Below, one piece after another: positions 1 through 6,780 of a stretch of 21,204 nt of DNA. The position numbers were made by a program, and so were the translations under genes. The notes under the pieces were generated by a model that was given only the letters and a program-made list of their open reading frames with translations, did no database searches and was not told where the DNA came from. The stretch lies in the NCBI GenBank assembly GCA_002398105.1, contig DHCD01000030.1, positions 1-21,204 of the forward strand, read 5' to 3'. The DNA is from Syntrophomonas sp. UBA4911 (GTDB lineage Bacteria > Bacillota > Syntrophomonadia > Syntrophomonadales > Syntrophomonadaceae). Within the stretch, counting starts at the first letter, position 1. Each line of letters begins with the position of its first letter.

Positions 1-268
1 ACGAATAGTCCCATATTCCCAGACCCAATTCTATATTCAAAAGCATGCCGGAAGCGTATTCTATAACTAATATGACTAACCAGGATATTAGGGTCTGCTG
101 CCATATTTTCAAATTAAAATATTGGGGATATTCATCTAAAAGCCCGATAAGCGCTCCGCATAAGCCTCCGACAAATAACATGACTATATTGGTCCATCCC
201 CGCCAAAAGCCTTCCAGGGTAAAATAGCACATACCCATAATAAAGACGAGAATAAAAAATCTTTTCAT
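1..268 (-). CDS. Small integral membrane protein, 5' part only (putative ABC-transporter type IV / CmpB-like family)
   Basis: This gene runs off the left edge of the window; 89 codons are visible, starting at ATG 268 behind an AGAGG ribosome-binding site about 7 bases upstream. The visible protein begins MKRFFILVFIMGMCYF, a first membrane segment, followed by two more hydrophobic stretches (GGLCGALIGLL and WLVILVIEYASGMLL), and it ends at the window edge with NIELGLGIWDYS. The E-Y-x-S-G-x-x-L-N and G-x-x-x-W-D-Y-S pattern resembles what I remember of the small Firmicutes membrane family Pfam calls ABC_trans_CmpB (putative ABC-transporter type IV). No transport role is demonstrated for that family here. 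The plus-strand frame 45-227 is a shadow of it. Seeing the rest of the gene would settle the family. Confidence 0.6.
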   Translation of the reverse strand, partial: MKRFFILVFIMGMCYFTLEGFWRGWTNIVMLFVGGLCGALIGLLDEYPQYFNLKIWQQTLISWLVILVIEYASGMLLNIELGLGIWDYS

Positions 269-387
269 AGCCAAACCTCTCATAGTTTTTATCAACCTGA
301 GCTTTTCTTATTTTAGCCGGATAGCAGATTGATAATGTAAAATGGAGATTTTAAGATGGCATGAAAAGGAACGATTCTAATGAATCC

Positions 388-1050
388 TTATTCTTTGATC
401 TTGGAGCGGTCGGTTTCAGTGAGAATAAGGAATAAAAACAATCCAATTCCTCCTAAAAAGAAAACCATTAAAGAAGCAATCGCCACATACATTTCACCTT
501 CAGCGAAATAGGTAATAAGTGACACGAACAGGCTGAAAAGTATGAGCCCGATTGATAGAGCATAGAATGCGGCTCGTATTTTGTTCATGGCATACCTTTT
601 GCTGGTTTCCCTGGTCAGAATGCTGTATGCGGTCAGAGCTCCGCCGGCAACAATAAATATTCCCGGTCCGATAGCTTCCATCGGAGAATAGTCCTGAAAG
701 TAGATGATGGCCGACACAAATATTCCGAATAGAGTCAGCAGCACCCCGCCGACTATTCCGGCGCTGGAAATTCGTGCCGCCATGGTAGAATAAAGGGACT
801 GCCTAGCCGTATCCTGACCTAATTTGCGCATATCATCCACCAATCCGCCCAGGTCGCCCATGGAAATCACCGCCTCTTTAAAAGCCTGTTCACTATCCAT
901 ACCCTGGGTTTGATAGTCCATGGTTTTTTCTTTAAGGTTTACCGCCAGCTCTTCCTTTAAATCGAAAAGCTGCTGGCTGCCTCCAACCCCGGAGAAAAGG
1001 CTGTCAATATATGCCGAGATTTTATCATCCAGGCTATTTTGGTACATCAT
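388..1050 (-). CDS. PadR-associated membrane protein with HAAS/DUF1700-like N-terminal domain
   Basis: A 220-residue protein with a soluble helical N-terminal half (about residues 1-95) and four predicted membrane segments (about 95-120, 128-147, 163-183 and 190-210). The N-terminal half has the pattern of the HAAS / permease-prefix domain: an opening helix with Y-I-D-x-L-F, then D-L-K-E-E-L and M-G-D. Such proteins are commonly encoded next to padR and are thought to affect membrane or envelope functions under PadR control; the exact role is unknown. I start it at ATG 1050 because AAGGAGG lies just upstream. The longer frame from TTG 1065 would translate that ribosome-binding site. ATG 1047 is also possible. 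Its start lies inside the 3' end of padR (overlap 1034-1050), so the two are translationally coupled and share one promoter. Confidence 0.8.
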   Translation of the reverse strand: MMYQNSLDDKISAYIDSLFSGVGGSQQLFDLKEELAVNLKEKTMDYQTQGMDSEQAFKEAVISMGDLGGLVDDMRKLGQDTARQSLYSTMAARISSAGIVGGVLLTLFGIFVSAIIYFQDYSPMEAIGPGIFIVAGGALTAYSILTRETSKRYAMNKIRAAFYALSIGLILFSLFVSLITYFAEGEMYVAIASLMVFFLGGIGLFLFLILTETDRSKIKE

Positions 1051-1387
1051 TGAGACCTCCTTCAATCAATTTATCCAGAATACTTTTGGCAAAGGTCCAA
1101 TCCTTTTTGTTTTGCTCATAGAGGGTCTGGCCTTTATCGGTCAGACGGTAGTATTTGCGTCTGCCGCCCTGGGTTTCATCTCCCCAGTAGGAAAGGATGC
1201 ACCCGTCCTGCTCCAAGCGCCGAAAGGCAGTGTAAAGAGTTGCTTCCTTTAATTCATACTGGTTGCCGCTCAACTTGATAATTTTTTTGTATATTTCGTA
1301 TCCGTAGCTGTCTCCCTGGCGTAATATGTTCAGGATTATGGTGTCGGTATGGCCCCGGATTAAATCGGTAGAAATTGTACCGCCCAC
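1034..1387 (-). CDS. PadR-family transcriptional regulator
   Basis: A 117-residue DNA-binding protein of PadR subfamily 2 (short form: winged helix plus one C-terminal helix). The typical order is visible: L-R-G-H-T-D-T-I-I-L-N-I-L near the N-terminus, G-D-S-Y-G-Y-E-I-Y-K in the first helices, K-E-A-T-L-Y-T-A-F-R-R-L-E as the recognition helix, and G-G-R-R-K-Y-Y-R-L-T-D-K-G in the wing. PadR proteins are usually repressors, often of their own operon. The start is GTG at 1387, 8 bases after GGAGGT; the ATG at 1389 is in another frame. It is the first gene of a two-gene operon with the membrane protein at 388-1050. A promoter with a direct repeat lies immediately upstream (1410-1452). The effector and target beyond its own operon are unknown. 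Confidence 0.93.
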   Translation of the reverse strand: MGGTISTDLIRGHTDTIILNILRQGDSYGYEIYKKIIKLSGNQYELKEATLYTAFRRLEQDGCILSYWGDETQGGRRKYYRLTDKGQTLYEQNKKDWTFAKSILDKLIEGGLNDVPK

Positions 1388-1409
1388 ATTATCTCACCTC
1401 CTGAATTAT

Positions 1410-1438
1410 ATTTTATAACAAAATACTATGCGTGACAA
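1410..1438 (-). promoter_or_regulatory. Predicted sigma-A promoter of the padR operon
   Basis: On the minus strand the -35 element TTGTCA (1438-1433) is separated by exactly 17 bases from the -10 element TAAAAT (1415-1410). Transcription would start around 1403, leaving a very short leader before the GTG start at 1387. The -35 element lies inside one copy of the direct repeat at 1432-1452. Confidence 0.6.
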
Positions 1439-1452
1439 GGTAATGTGACAAG
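1432..1452. repeat. Direct repeat GTGACAAG x2, possible operator overlapping the padR -35
   Basis: The 8-base word GTGACAAG occurs at 1432-1439 and again at 1445-1452, a period of 13 bases. The first copy contains the complement of the predicted -35 box of padR. The position suits a repressor site, perhaps for PadR itself, but the layout is a direct repeat rather than the inverted ATGT/ACAT arrangement usually reported for PadR, so the assignment is weak. Confidence 0.35.
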
Positions 1453-1610
1453 AATAATCCTGAAATGCTTATGACTTTAAATTGGCGGCGTTATCCCATG
1501 ATGTCGACAGCAGAGCTAAGGCTATTGTCGTTAACAGGGAAGGTAACATTTTTATGGAACCTTTAGAGCTTATTATTAATATACTGTTATAAAATATATT
1601 AAAGGCGTGA

Positions 1611-2300
1611 TTGCTAGTGCCAACTATTAATTCTTTTATTCGCTTTTTGTATGCATCTTCGGGAGCCCCGGCGGTAGATATCTATACTGATGGAAATCTT
1701 GTTTTGCAGAACCTGGCCTACAATGAGATCAGTGAATACTTGCCGGTAGGATCAGGAGATATGTCCATCCAGGTATTTACGGCTGGTGAAGATTCCAATC
1801 CGTTGATCGACACCAAATTGGAGCTTCCCCCCGATGAGAGGATTACCGTCGCGGTTACAGGTATTTTACCTGATGTCAGCCTGCTGCCTCTGCTTTTAAA
1901 CCTCCAACCCACGGAGAGCGAAGATGGCCTTATACGGCTCGTACACTTGTCACCGACTGCATCCCATTTGAATCTGAGCATTGAAGATGGGCCGGATTTG
2001 TTTAATGATGCAGAATATACCCAGGCGACTGATTTCAAGACCATAGTACCTGGAGCCTACAACCTTCAGTTACGCTCAGCCGGCGAAGATGGAATCCTCT
2101 TAACCGAACCTTTGGAGGTGATGAAGAGAAAAGCCTATACGGTTTATGCCCTGGGACTTCCTGAAGCAGAACCGCCCTTGAAAATAAGCTATTATCAGGA
2201 TCAGATCCCCTTTATCGCTGATAAAATCAAGGAAACCGAGTTTCGGAAAAAAACCGTAGCAGGAAACAACCTGCAGATAAATTTCATATACAGCCGATAA
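1611..2300 (+). CDS. DUF4397 domain protein
   Basis: A 229-residue protein made of two beta-rich DUF4397-type repeats. The first (about residues 10-85) has the hallmark A-S-S-G-A-P-A-V-D-I-Y-T-D-G and the second (about 107-185) has L-V-H-L-S-P-T-A-S-H-L-N-L-S, each followed by an L/V-P-x-G segment and a hydrophobic T-V-Y/A-V strand. Proteins of this family are normally exported or cell-surface associated and of unknown function. No signal peptide is visible, because an in-frame TGA sits directly before the start. The start is uncertain: TTG 1611 (5 bases after AAAGG) or GTG 1617. The C-terminus (KIKETEFRKK) is charged and not membrane-like. It stands alone, divergent from padR, and converges on the LiaF-like gene. 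Confidence 0.75.
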   Translation: MLVPTINSFIRFLYASSGAPAVDIYTDGNLVLQNLAYNEISEYLPVGSGDMSIQVFTAGEDSNPLIDTKLELPPDERITVAVTGILPDVSLLPLLLNLQPTESEDGLIRLVHLSPTASHLNLSIEDGPDLFNDAEYTQATDFKTIVPGAYNLQLRSAGEDGILLTEPLEVMKRKAYTVYALGLPEAEPPLKISYYQDQIPFIADKIKETEFRKKTVAGNNLQINFIYSR

Positions 2301-2360
2301 AGGAAAGAAGGGTTTAAAAAGCTCAATGGAGCAATAGCAGCATAATCAGAAAAACTGAGC

Positions 2361-2399
2361 AAGCAAAGGCTGTTGGCGTACTGCCCATAGCCTTTGCTT
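2361..2399. terminator. Strong hairpin between convergent genes, likely terminator
   Basis: A perfect 11-bp inverted repeat, AAGCAAAGGCT (2361-2371) and AGCCTTTGCTT (2389-2399), flanks a 17-base loop. It lies between the plus-strand DUF4397 gene and the minus-strand operon ending at 2599. Read on the minus strand, the stem is followed after about five bases by GTTTTTC, so it fits best as a terminator for the leftward operon. The plus-strand side has no T-run. Confidence 0.55.
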
Positions 2400-2452
2400 A
2401 TCAAAAACCGCCGGATATCTCAGTCTGATGGAATGCTGTGTAAACTGTGGAA

Positions 2453-2520
2453 GCGCCGTATAGCGAACGGTACGCGCGGTGCCGGAGGATCAATTAATGG
2501 CGGCTTTCCACCGCTCTTTA
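2453..2520 (+). mobile_element. Probable decayed 3' end of a group II intron (domain V and part of domain VI)
   Basis: Bases 2453-2482 fold like group II intron domain V. The lower helix pairs GCGCCGT (2453-2459) with GCGGTGC (2476-2482), starting with a CGC triad as in class C introns. A bulge follows, then a short upper helix 2461-2464/2469-2472 with one G-G mismatch, capped by a GAAC loop. Just downstream, CGG-A-GG (2483-2488) can pair with CC-A-CCG (2508-2513), placing an A (2510) opposed near the base of the helix, as in domain VI. No intron-encoded reverse transcriptase and no upstream domains are present, so this would be a fragment. The call rests on remembered domain V features and needs a covariance search. 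Confidence 0.4.
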
Positions 2521-2552
2521 TGGTGTCAGACCTTAAACTTTAGAAAGTCGGT

Positions 2553-2570
2553 GAGCCGATGCTCTTTTTT
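2553..2570 (+). terminator. Short hairpin plus T6, weak terminator candidate
   Basis: GAGC (2553-2556), loop CGAT, GCTC (2561-2564), then six T (2565-2570) on the plus strand. The stem is only 4 bp, so this may be chance. It could end leftover plus-strand transcription before the convergent LiaF-like gene. Confidence 0.3.
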
Positions 2571-2598
2571 GACAGGATCATGACATGATTTTTATCTT

Positions 2599-3303
2599 TT
2601 AGCGTTTGATTTCGATACCACCCATTATACAAAGGCAGTTAAGGTGGACTATTTTGTCGGCGCTTTGCCAATTATCGCTTTGCATGCTAGCATTGCCGAC
2701 TATTCCTCCCGAACCTCGGCCCATTAAATCAATGCCGCCCAGTACGGCAGTCCCCTGACAGGTTACGGCCACATCTTCGGGAACGATAACGGTTATACCA
2801 CCCATAATAGTGGATAAGCCAAGACTGATCTCTTTTTCGCGAAAGGCAGCCTGGCGTATATCAAGTTCAATACCGCCCATTAACGCGAAATACTCTGCGC
2901 TTTCGAGCTCCCACCCCGCACTGTTTTTTTCCACAGCGCCCATTATGGCCAAATGCCCGGGACTGTTAGGCTTGTTTTTACTGAGCAGGCTCACACCGAT
3001 TAAAATAATGATAACAGGCCAGAATCCCTGCCAGAAGTTTTGCATATCAATATCAAAAAAACCGGCATTATGGCCTAAGAAAATAACGCCCACGGCAATC
3101 AATAAGCCGCCTGTCACAATACCGGGAATATCACGTCGGTTGACAATGAAGTTGATCCCGGCAATACCCAGCAGCAGGGGCCATAGTAAACCGGTCAGAT
3201 AACTGAAGCTGATATCAGCCAGACCGAAATTATCCAGCAGAGCAACCACGCCGATCACAATAATGAGTATACCGACAAAATAGCGGCCGCTTAATTTGGG
3301 CAT
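2599..3303 (-). CDS. LiaF-like membrane protein (cell-wall-active antibiotics response domain)
   Basis: A 234-residue protein with four N-terminal membrane segments (about 9-26, 36-51, 60-77 and 88-105) followed by a soluble beta-sheet domain (about 118-234). The C-terminal domain repeats the pattern [A/F/C]-x-M-G-G-I: ALMGGIELDIRQA, TIMGGITVIVPED, AVLGGIDLMG and CIMGGIEIKR. This is the signature of the LiaF C-terminal / DUF2154 family. LiaF in Bacillus represses the LiaRS envelope-stress system; many clostridial relatives stand apart from any liaRS, as this one does. The start is ATG 3303 with GGAGG 8 bases upstream. It is the last gene of a four-gene minus-strand run behind the AAA+ ATPase (63-base gap). 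The leftward hairpin at 2361-2399 may end the transcript. Confidence 0.85.
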   Translation of the reverse strand: MPKLSGRYFVGILIIVIGVVALLDNFGLADISFSYLTGLLWPLLLGIAGINFIVNRRDIPGIVTGGLLIAVGVIFLGHNAGFFDIDMQNFWQGFWPVIIILIGVSLLSKNKPNSPGHLAIMGAVEKNSAGWELESAEYFALMGGIELDIRQAAFREKEISLGLSTIMGGITVIVPEDVAVTCQGTAVLGGIDLMGRGSGGIVGNASMQSDNWQSADKIVHLNCLCIMGGIEIKR

Positions 3304-3366
3304 CAGGATACCCTCCTTTTCCTGTAAGTTATAGAGTTTAATTATTTTATGACTTTGTTTTGGAAC

Positions 3367-4581
3367 TTATCCCAAGGAGTCGATAAACTGCCGGGCAGTA
3401 CGACCGGAAGGACCGTGGTGGGAGCGCTCCCATTCCAGGGCCTGACGCCGCAGTTGCTCCGAATCAAGCTGCAGACCCCGCTGCAGGGCCATATTTTCCA
3501 CGATATCCAGGTAAACTGTCTGGGTTGGAGGGGGAAAGCTTATGCGCAGGCCGAAGCGGTCGGCCAGGGATAGTTTTTCCTCCATGGTGTCGCGGGTATG
3601 GATCTCCTCATCCTGGCTGGAGCGGTCGGAGAAATATTCTCTTACCAGGTGGCGGCGATTGGAGGTAGCATAGAGTAATACATTGGACGCCCGTCCCTCC
3701 AGACTTCCTTCCATCACCGCTTTAAGTCCTTTGTATTCTGTCTCATAATCTTCAAAAGATAAGTCATCTATAAATACGATAAACTTCCTGGCCGGATAAT
3801 CACGCAGATAATTTACCAATCTGGGCAGATCTTTTAATTGCTCCCGAATTATTTCCACCAGGCTGAGATTGTGTTTCCCATAGTGGTTCAACAGGGCCTT
3901 GACCATGCTTGATTTGCCCGTGCCCCGGCTGCCGTAGAGCAGAACGTTGTTGGCCCTGCCGGTAGTAAGAAAGTTCTCGGTGTTAAGGCATAAAAGCTCT
4001 TTTTGCCGGCCACAGCCGATCAAGTCTTCCAACCTTACCGCATCCGGGTGCTCGACCCCCGATAACCCCTGTTGACCATTCCATCTTAAAGCCCGGTAAG
4101 AAGAAACTATTCCCCGGGAATTAGAGGCATAATAGCCGGCCAGTTCTTCGGCCGATTGGGGCCAGCATGATTCGTCCCCGGCGGATTTATCCCCAGGATC
4201 ATTTCCCCCCCATAACGGTTCCAGCCCCAGCTCTGTCGCCAGGACCGTCATATCAAGATCCTTTACGGTTTTAAGCATTTGCAGATCCCGGTTCGCCGCC
4301 TGAACTAAGCGGGGGTCTATTTTATGAAAGGCCATAGTTTCTGCTGCCCGGCTGAACGGATTATCGTCATGCCGTATCAGATTGACTAAATGGGCGGGGA
4401 GAGTTTGAGCGGTTCTGAAATAAGTAAACATAAACTTATGGAAGGAGTCGGTTAGCTCCAGTTCCTCATAGCCTCTGCCCGCAGCAGAAAGACAATCGCG
4501 CAGAGCGCCGACCAGGGGATCATGCAAAATATTGCGGTAGACGGACAAACTTGCCAGTGAACGGCTTAATTCTTTCAGCAT
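3367..4581 (-). CDS. DUF815 family AAA+ ATPase
   Basis: A 404-residue protein with a helical N-terminal region (1-175) and an AAA+ core. Walker A is G-S-R-G-T-G-K-S-S (about 217-225), Walker B is K-F-I-V-F-I-D-D-L (about 266-274), a sensor-1-like stretch is L-L-Y-A-T-S-N-R-R (about 302-310), and a box with L-A-D-R-F-G-L (about 339-345) supplies a candidate arginine finger. The C-terminal S-G-R-T-A-R-Q-F-I-D resembles sensor 2. DUF815 proteins are widespread single-domain ATPases of unknown function. I start it at ATG 4581, after AAGGAGG; the upstream TTG at 4596 would translate the ribosome-binding site. It lies 51 bases after the PH-domain gene and before the LiaF-like gene, so it probably works with membrane/envelope partners, but that is inference from position. 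Confidence 0.85.
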   Translation of the reverse strand: MLKELSRSLASLSVYRNILHDPLVGALRDCLSAAGRGYEELELTDSFHKFMFTYFRTAQTLPAHLVNLIRHDDNPFSRAAETMAFHKIDPRLVQAANRDLQMLKTVKDLDMTVLATELGLEPLWGGNDPGDKSAGDESCWPQSAEELAGYYASNSRGIVSSYRALRWNGQQGLSGVEHPDAVRLEDLIGCGRQKELLCLNTENFLTTGRANNVLLYGSRGTGKSSMVKALLNHYGKHNLSLVEIIREQLKDLPRLVNYLRDYPARKFIVFIDDLSFEDYETEYKGLKAVMEGSLEGRASNVLLYATSNRRHLVREYFSDRSSQDEEIHTRDTMEEKLSLADRFGLRISFPPPTQTVYLDIVENMALQRGLQLDSEQLRRQALEWERSHHGPSGRTARQFIDSLG

Positions 4582-4632
4582 TGTATCCTCCTTCAAACCT
4601 GATGAATGGTGGATTGGATCATATTATCCGGT

Positions 4633-6084
4633 TTAGCGGGAGTGAGGGGCTGTCCACGGTCCACGTTTCCCGCTAAGAAAATTCATAATATCACTGCATT
4701 TTTGCTTATCCATCCCTTTTAATTTAAAGGTGGAGGCAGTGTTGCATGATGCCACCGCAACCCCCAGGTTGCTTAAATGGCTGCGCACCTGGAAAGGGTT
4801 TTGCGATACATGCAGAGACTGAATCCGGCGTCGGGGAATGATCATGGTTACCCTGCCCAGACAGCGTGACCGCAGTAATATTTTATCCTCCGTCACCTGA
4901 TAGCCTGCATCCGCGTACTGCCTTGCGCCCAGCACGGCTCCCAGTAAAGGCAGGATAAAACCGCTGAACCCCCAGGGCAGATAGATGGTGCATAATAAGG
5001 CGATGATCAGGGTGGGGATGATATTGATCAGCAGATAGCGCCGTCTTGATCTGGCCGGTAATCTTTGCACTTCTCCCGACATATTGAACTCAGGCGCGAC
5101 TTTTTCAAGAAAGCCCGCCAGCTCTGATTTTGGCAATAAGGGGAAAAGCACATTGCCCTCGCTTTGGGTACCGGTGTTGCTGATGCTCACGACCTGTATA
5201 CTGACCATGCCCAAGGGCTGCCGCAGCAGGCTTTCCACCACTTTGACGGCCTGAATGCGGCTGAGTGGGATGCTTATCTGCTGCTTTTGAAATACTCCCC
5301 GACTGATATTGATATGGCTTGTCTCCCGCCGCAGTTTAAAACCGCCGAATTGGATGATGGTTCCCCCAAGAGACAGGAGCCAGGCCAGCAGAAGCAGGAG
5401 CAAAACGGCTAAAATAATTGAGCTCATTCTCCCGGCGGCCAGATGCTGGGCATAGGCTCCGACTTTACCCCAGACATCCAGTTGGCCAAAGAAATCGTCA
5501 AGCTGGGAAATGAGCACCAGCATGCCGCTGATTACTACCCCGATGCTATTGGAAGTAGTCGCCAATAACAGTAAAGAACGGGTCGGTAATTGGTGTTCGC
5601 TATATGCTGTTTCACCCCCAGTTTCCGCAACTGGTTTTACCCCCGACTGCAGAATCTGCTGCAGCTCCTCGGCTTTGGCCCGCGTCAGGGCATCCAGGAC
5701 AAATTCCGCTTTATTGCCTGTGCCTGCTGTTTCTACCTGAACTTTGACCAAACCCAACAAACGCTGCAGAACACCGGCGGACACCTGTACAGTTTGAATC
5801 CGTTCGAAAGGAATATATCTTTTTTTTCGAACCAGTACGCCATATTCCACGCGCAATTCTTGCCCGCTGATATAGAATACATAACGCAGCCAGTATAAAA
5901 TAGTATAGGTGAGGAAAAGGAGAAGCAAAAGGGGGAGGGCCAATAATAACCATTGCCGGAATTGCTCCTGGGCGATGGCAATAATAAACAGGGGGAGAAG
6001 GGCCTGTACCAGTGAATAACCTTTACGCATAATAAATTCGAGTATGGCCAAAGGATGAAGCCGCTGCGGTTTATACATCTTCAT
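4633..6084 (-). CDS. Membrane protein with three bacterial PH domains (YdbT-like)
   Basis: A 483-residue membrane protein with three bPH_2 (PF03703-type) repeats, each recognised by an I-P-x-x-R-I-Q-x-V core: Y-I-P-F-E-R-I-Q-T-V (about residue 95), I-S-I-P-L-S-R-I-Q-A-V (about 272) and I-I-P-R-R-R-I-Q-S-L (about 416). Hydrophobic pairs lie between them: 25-70, about 170-250 and 350-385. This matches YdbT of Bacillus, which acts with the smaller YdbS in resistance to membrane-active peptides; the molecular mechanism is unclear. The start ATG 6084 lies inside the end of the YdbS-like gene (overlap 6071-6084), a sign of translational coupling and of a heteromeric complex. The two PH genes head the four-gene minus-strand run. 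Confidence 0.87.
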   Translation of the reverse strand: MKMYKPQRLHPLAILEFIMRKGYSLVQALLPLFIIAIAQEQFRQWLLLALPLLLLLFLTYTILYWLRYVFYISGQELRVEYGVLVRKKRYIPFERIQTVQVSAGVLQRLLGLVKVQVETAGTGNKAEFVLDALTRAKAEELQQILQSGVKPVAETGGETAYSEHQLPTRSLLLLATTSNSIGVVISGMLVLISQLDDFFGQLDVWGKVGAYAQHLAAGRMSSIILAVLLLLLLAWLLSLGGTIIQFGGFKLRRETSHINISRGVFQKQQISIPLSRIQAVKVVESLLRQPLGMVSIQVVSISNTGTQSEGNVLFPLLPKSELAGFLEKVAPEFNMSGEVQRLPARSRRRYLLINIIPTLIIALLCTIYLPWGFSGFILPLLGAVLGARQYADAGYQVTEDKILLRSRCLGRVTMIIPRRRIQSLHVSQNPFQVRSHLSNLGVAVASCNTASTFKLKGMDKQKCSDIMNFLSGKRGPWTAPHSR

Positions 6085-6550
6085 CTACCACCCGCGCCAA
6101 TACTGAAATCTGATCTCTTAGTAAAGCGGCTGCCTCATCTGCCAGTGCCGGTATCTGATGGCTTCCGGCAGCAGTGGAGATGGTCACGGACGAAAGCCCG
6201 AAACGGCGGAGCAGCGGCCCTTGTTCGGTATCAACATGCTGGACTCGCACCATGGGGATAAGGGTTCGAGTTTTAACGAAAACTCCCTGCAACAGGTCGA
6301 TCTCTTGTTCGGAAACCTGATAACGCCAGGTCCGCCAGGTAATTATAGGCTTAAAGACGATGGCATAGACAGCATAGGTAAGGATCGCCCCCAGCAGGAC
6401 GAAGGTAATCCAGGCGGGCCAATGCCAGTGTTGCTGCGCCCAATGGTAGCCGGTTGGAATGAGCAGTAAAAAAGCCGATTCAATAGCTGCAGACCAGCGC
6501 CAGTATGGCACCGCTTTGGCATCAATACGTTGTTCCGGATTGTCTCGCAT
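6071..6550 (-). CDS. PH domain membrane protein (YdbS-like)
   Basis: A 159-residue protein with two adjacent membrane segments (about 20-36 and 43-66) followed by one bPH_2 domain (about 72-150). The domain contains Q-G-V-F-V-K-T-R-T-L-I-P-M-V-R-V-Q-H-V and the usual closing G-L-S-S-V-T-I-S-T-A-A-G-S. It is the short partner of the three-domain protein encoded next to it, the YdbS/YdbT arrangement of Bacillus. The start is ATG 6550; no good ribosome-binding site is seen (AAAGGATG lies about 12 bases off), so initiation may be weak. It is the first gene of the operon and is divergent from tex; I could not find a convincing promoter in the 230-base gap. Confidence 0.85.
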   Translation of the reverse strand: MRDNPEQRIDAKAVPYWRWSAAIESAFLLLIPTGYHWAQQHWHWPAWITFVLLGAILTYAVYAIVFKPIITWRTWRYQVSEQEIDLLQGVFVKTRTLIPMVRVQHVDTEQGPLLRRFGLSSVTISTAAGSHQIPALADEAAALLRDQISVLARVVDEDV

Positions 6551-6780
6551 AATAATCTACCGCATCCTTTGGTTACTGTTCGCATCAATCTGTTGGCCGA
6601 TATTGACGGCATTAATAAATATTTTAACACCAATACGGCTTACTTGTGTACTTAATCCGACTCTTATTAAGTGGGTTCCCTTATTTAGATATTATATAAT
6701 AAAAAAGTATAACCCAAAGCAGTTAGAAACATTTTACAAATAAACTTGACGATGAGGAGTTTAAAAGGAGCAAATATTTT
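6551..6780. other. Divergent intergenic region between PH-domain operon and tex
   Basis: This AT-rich gap must hold promoters for both directions. On the plus strand a perfect TATAAT occurs at 6695-6700, but no good -35 box stands 16-18 bases before it. AAAAGGAGC ahead of ATG 6781 is the tex ribosome-binding site. No operator or RNA gene is evident. Confidence 0.4.

Noticed and set aside
45..227. Plus-strand frame of 60 codons at the left edge
   Set aside because: It is antisense to a minus-strand membrane-protein gene with a proper ribosome-binding site that runs off the window.
364..389. Hairpin GATTC-TAAT-GAATC at the end of the padR operon as a terminator
   Set aside because: The stem is short and AT-rich, needs a bulge to extend, and overlaps the stop codon; support is too weak to list as a feature.
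1505..1530. Weak hairpin CGACA / TGTCG in the padR-DUF4397 gap
   Set aside because: The outer stem is only 5 bp with internal loops and has no associated signal; it is probably chance.
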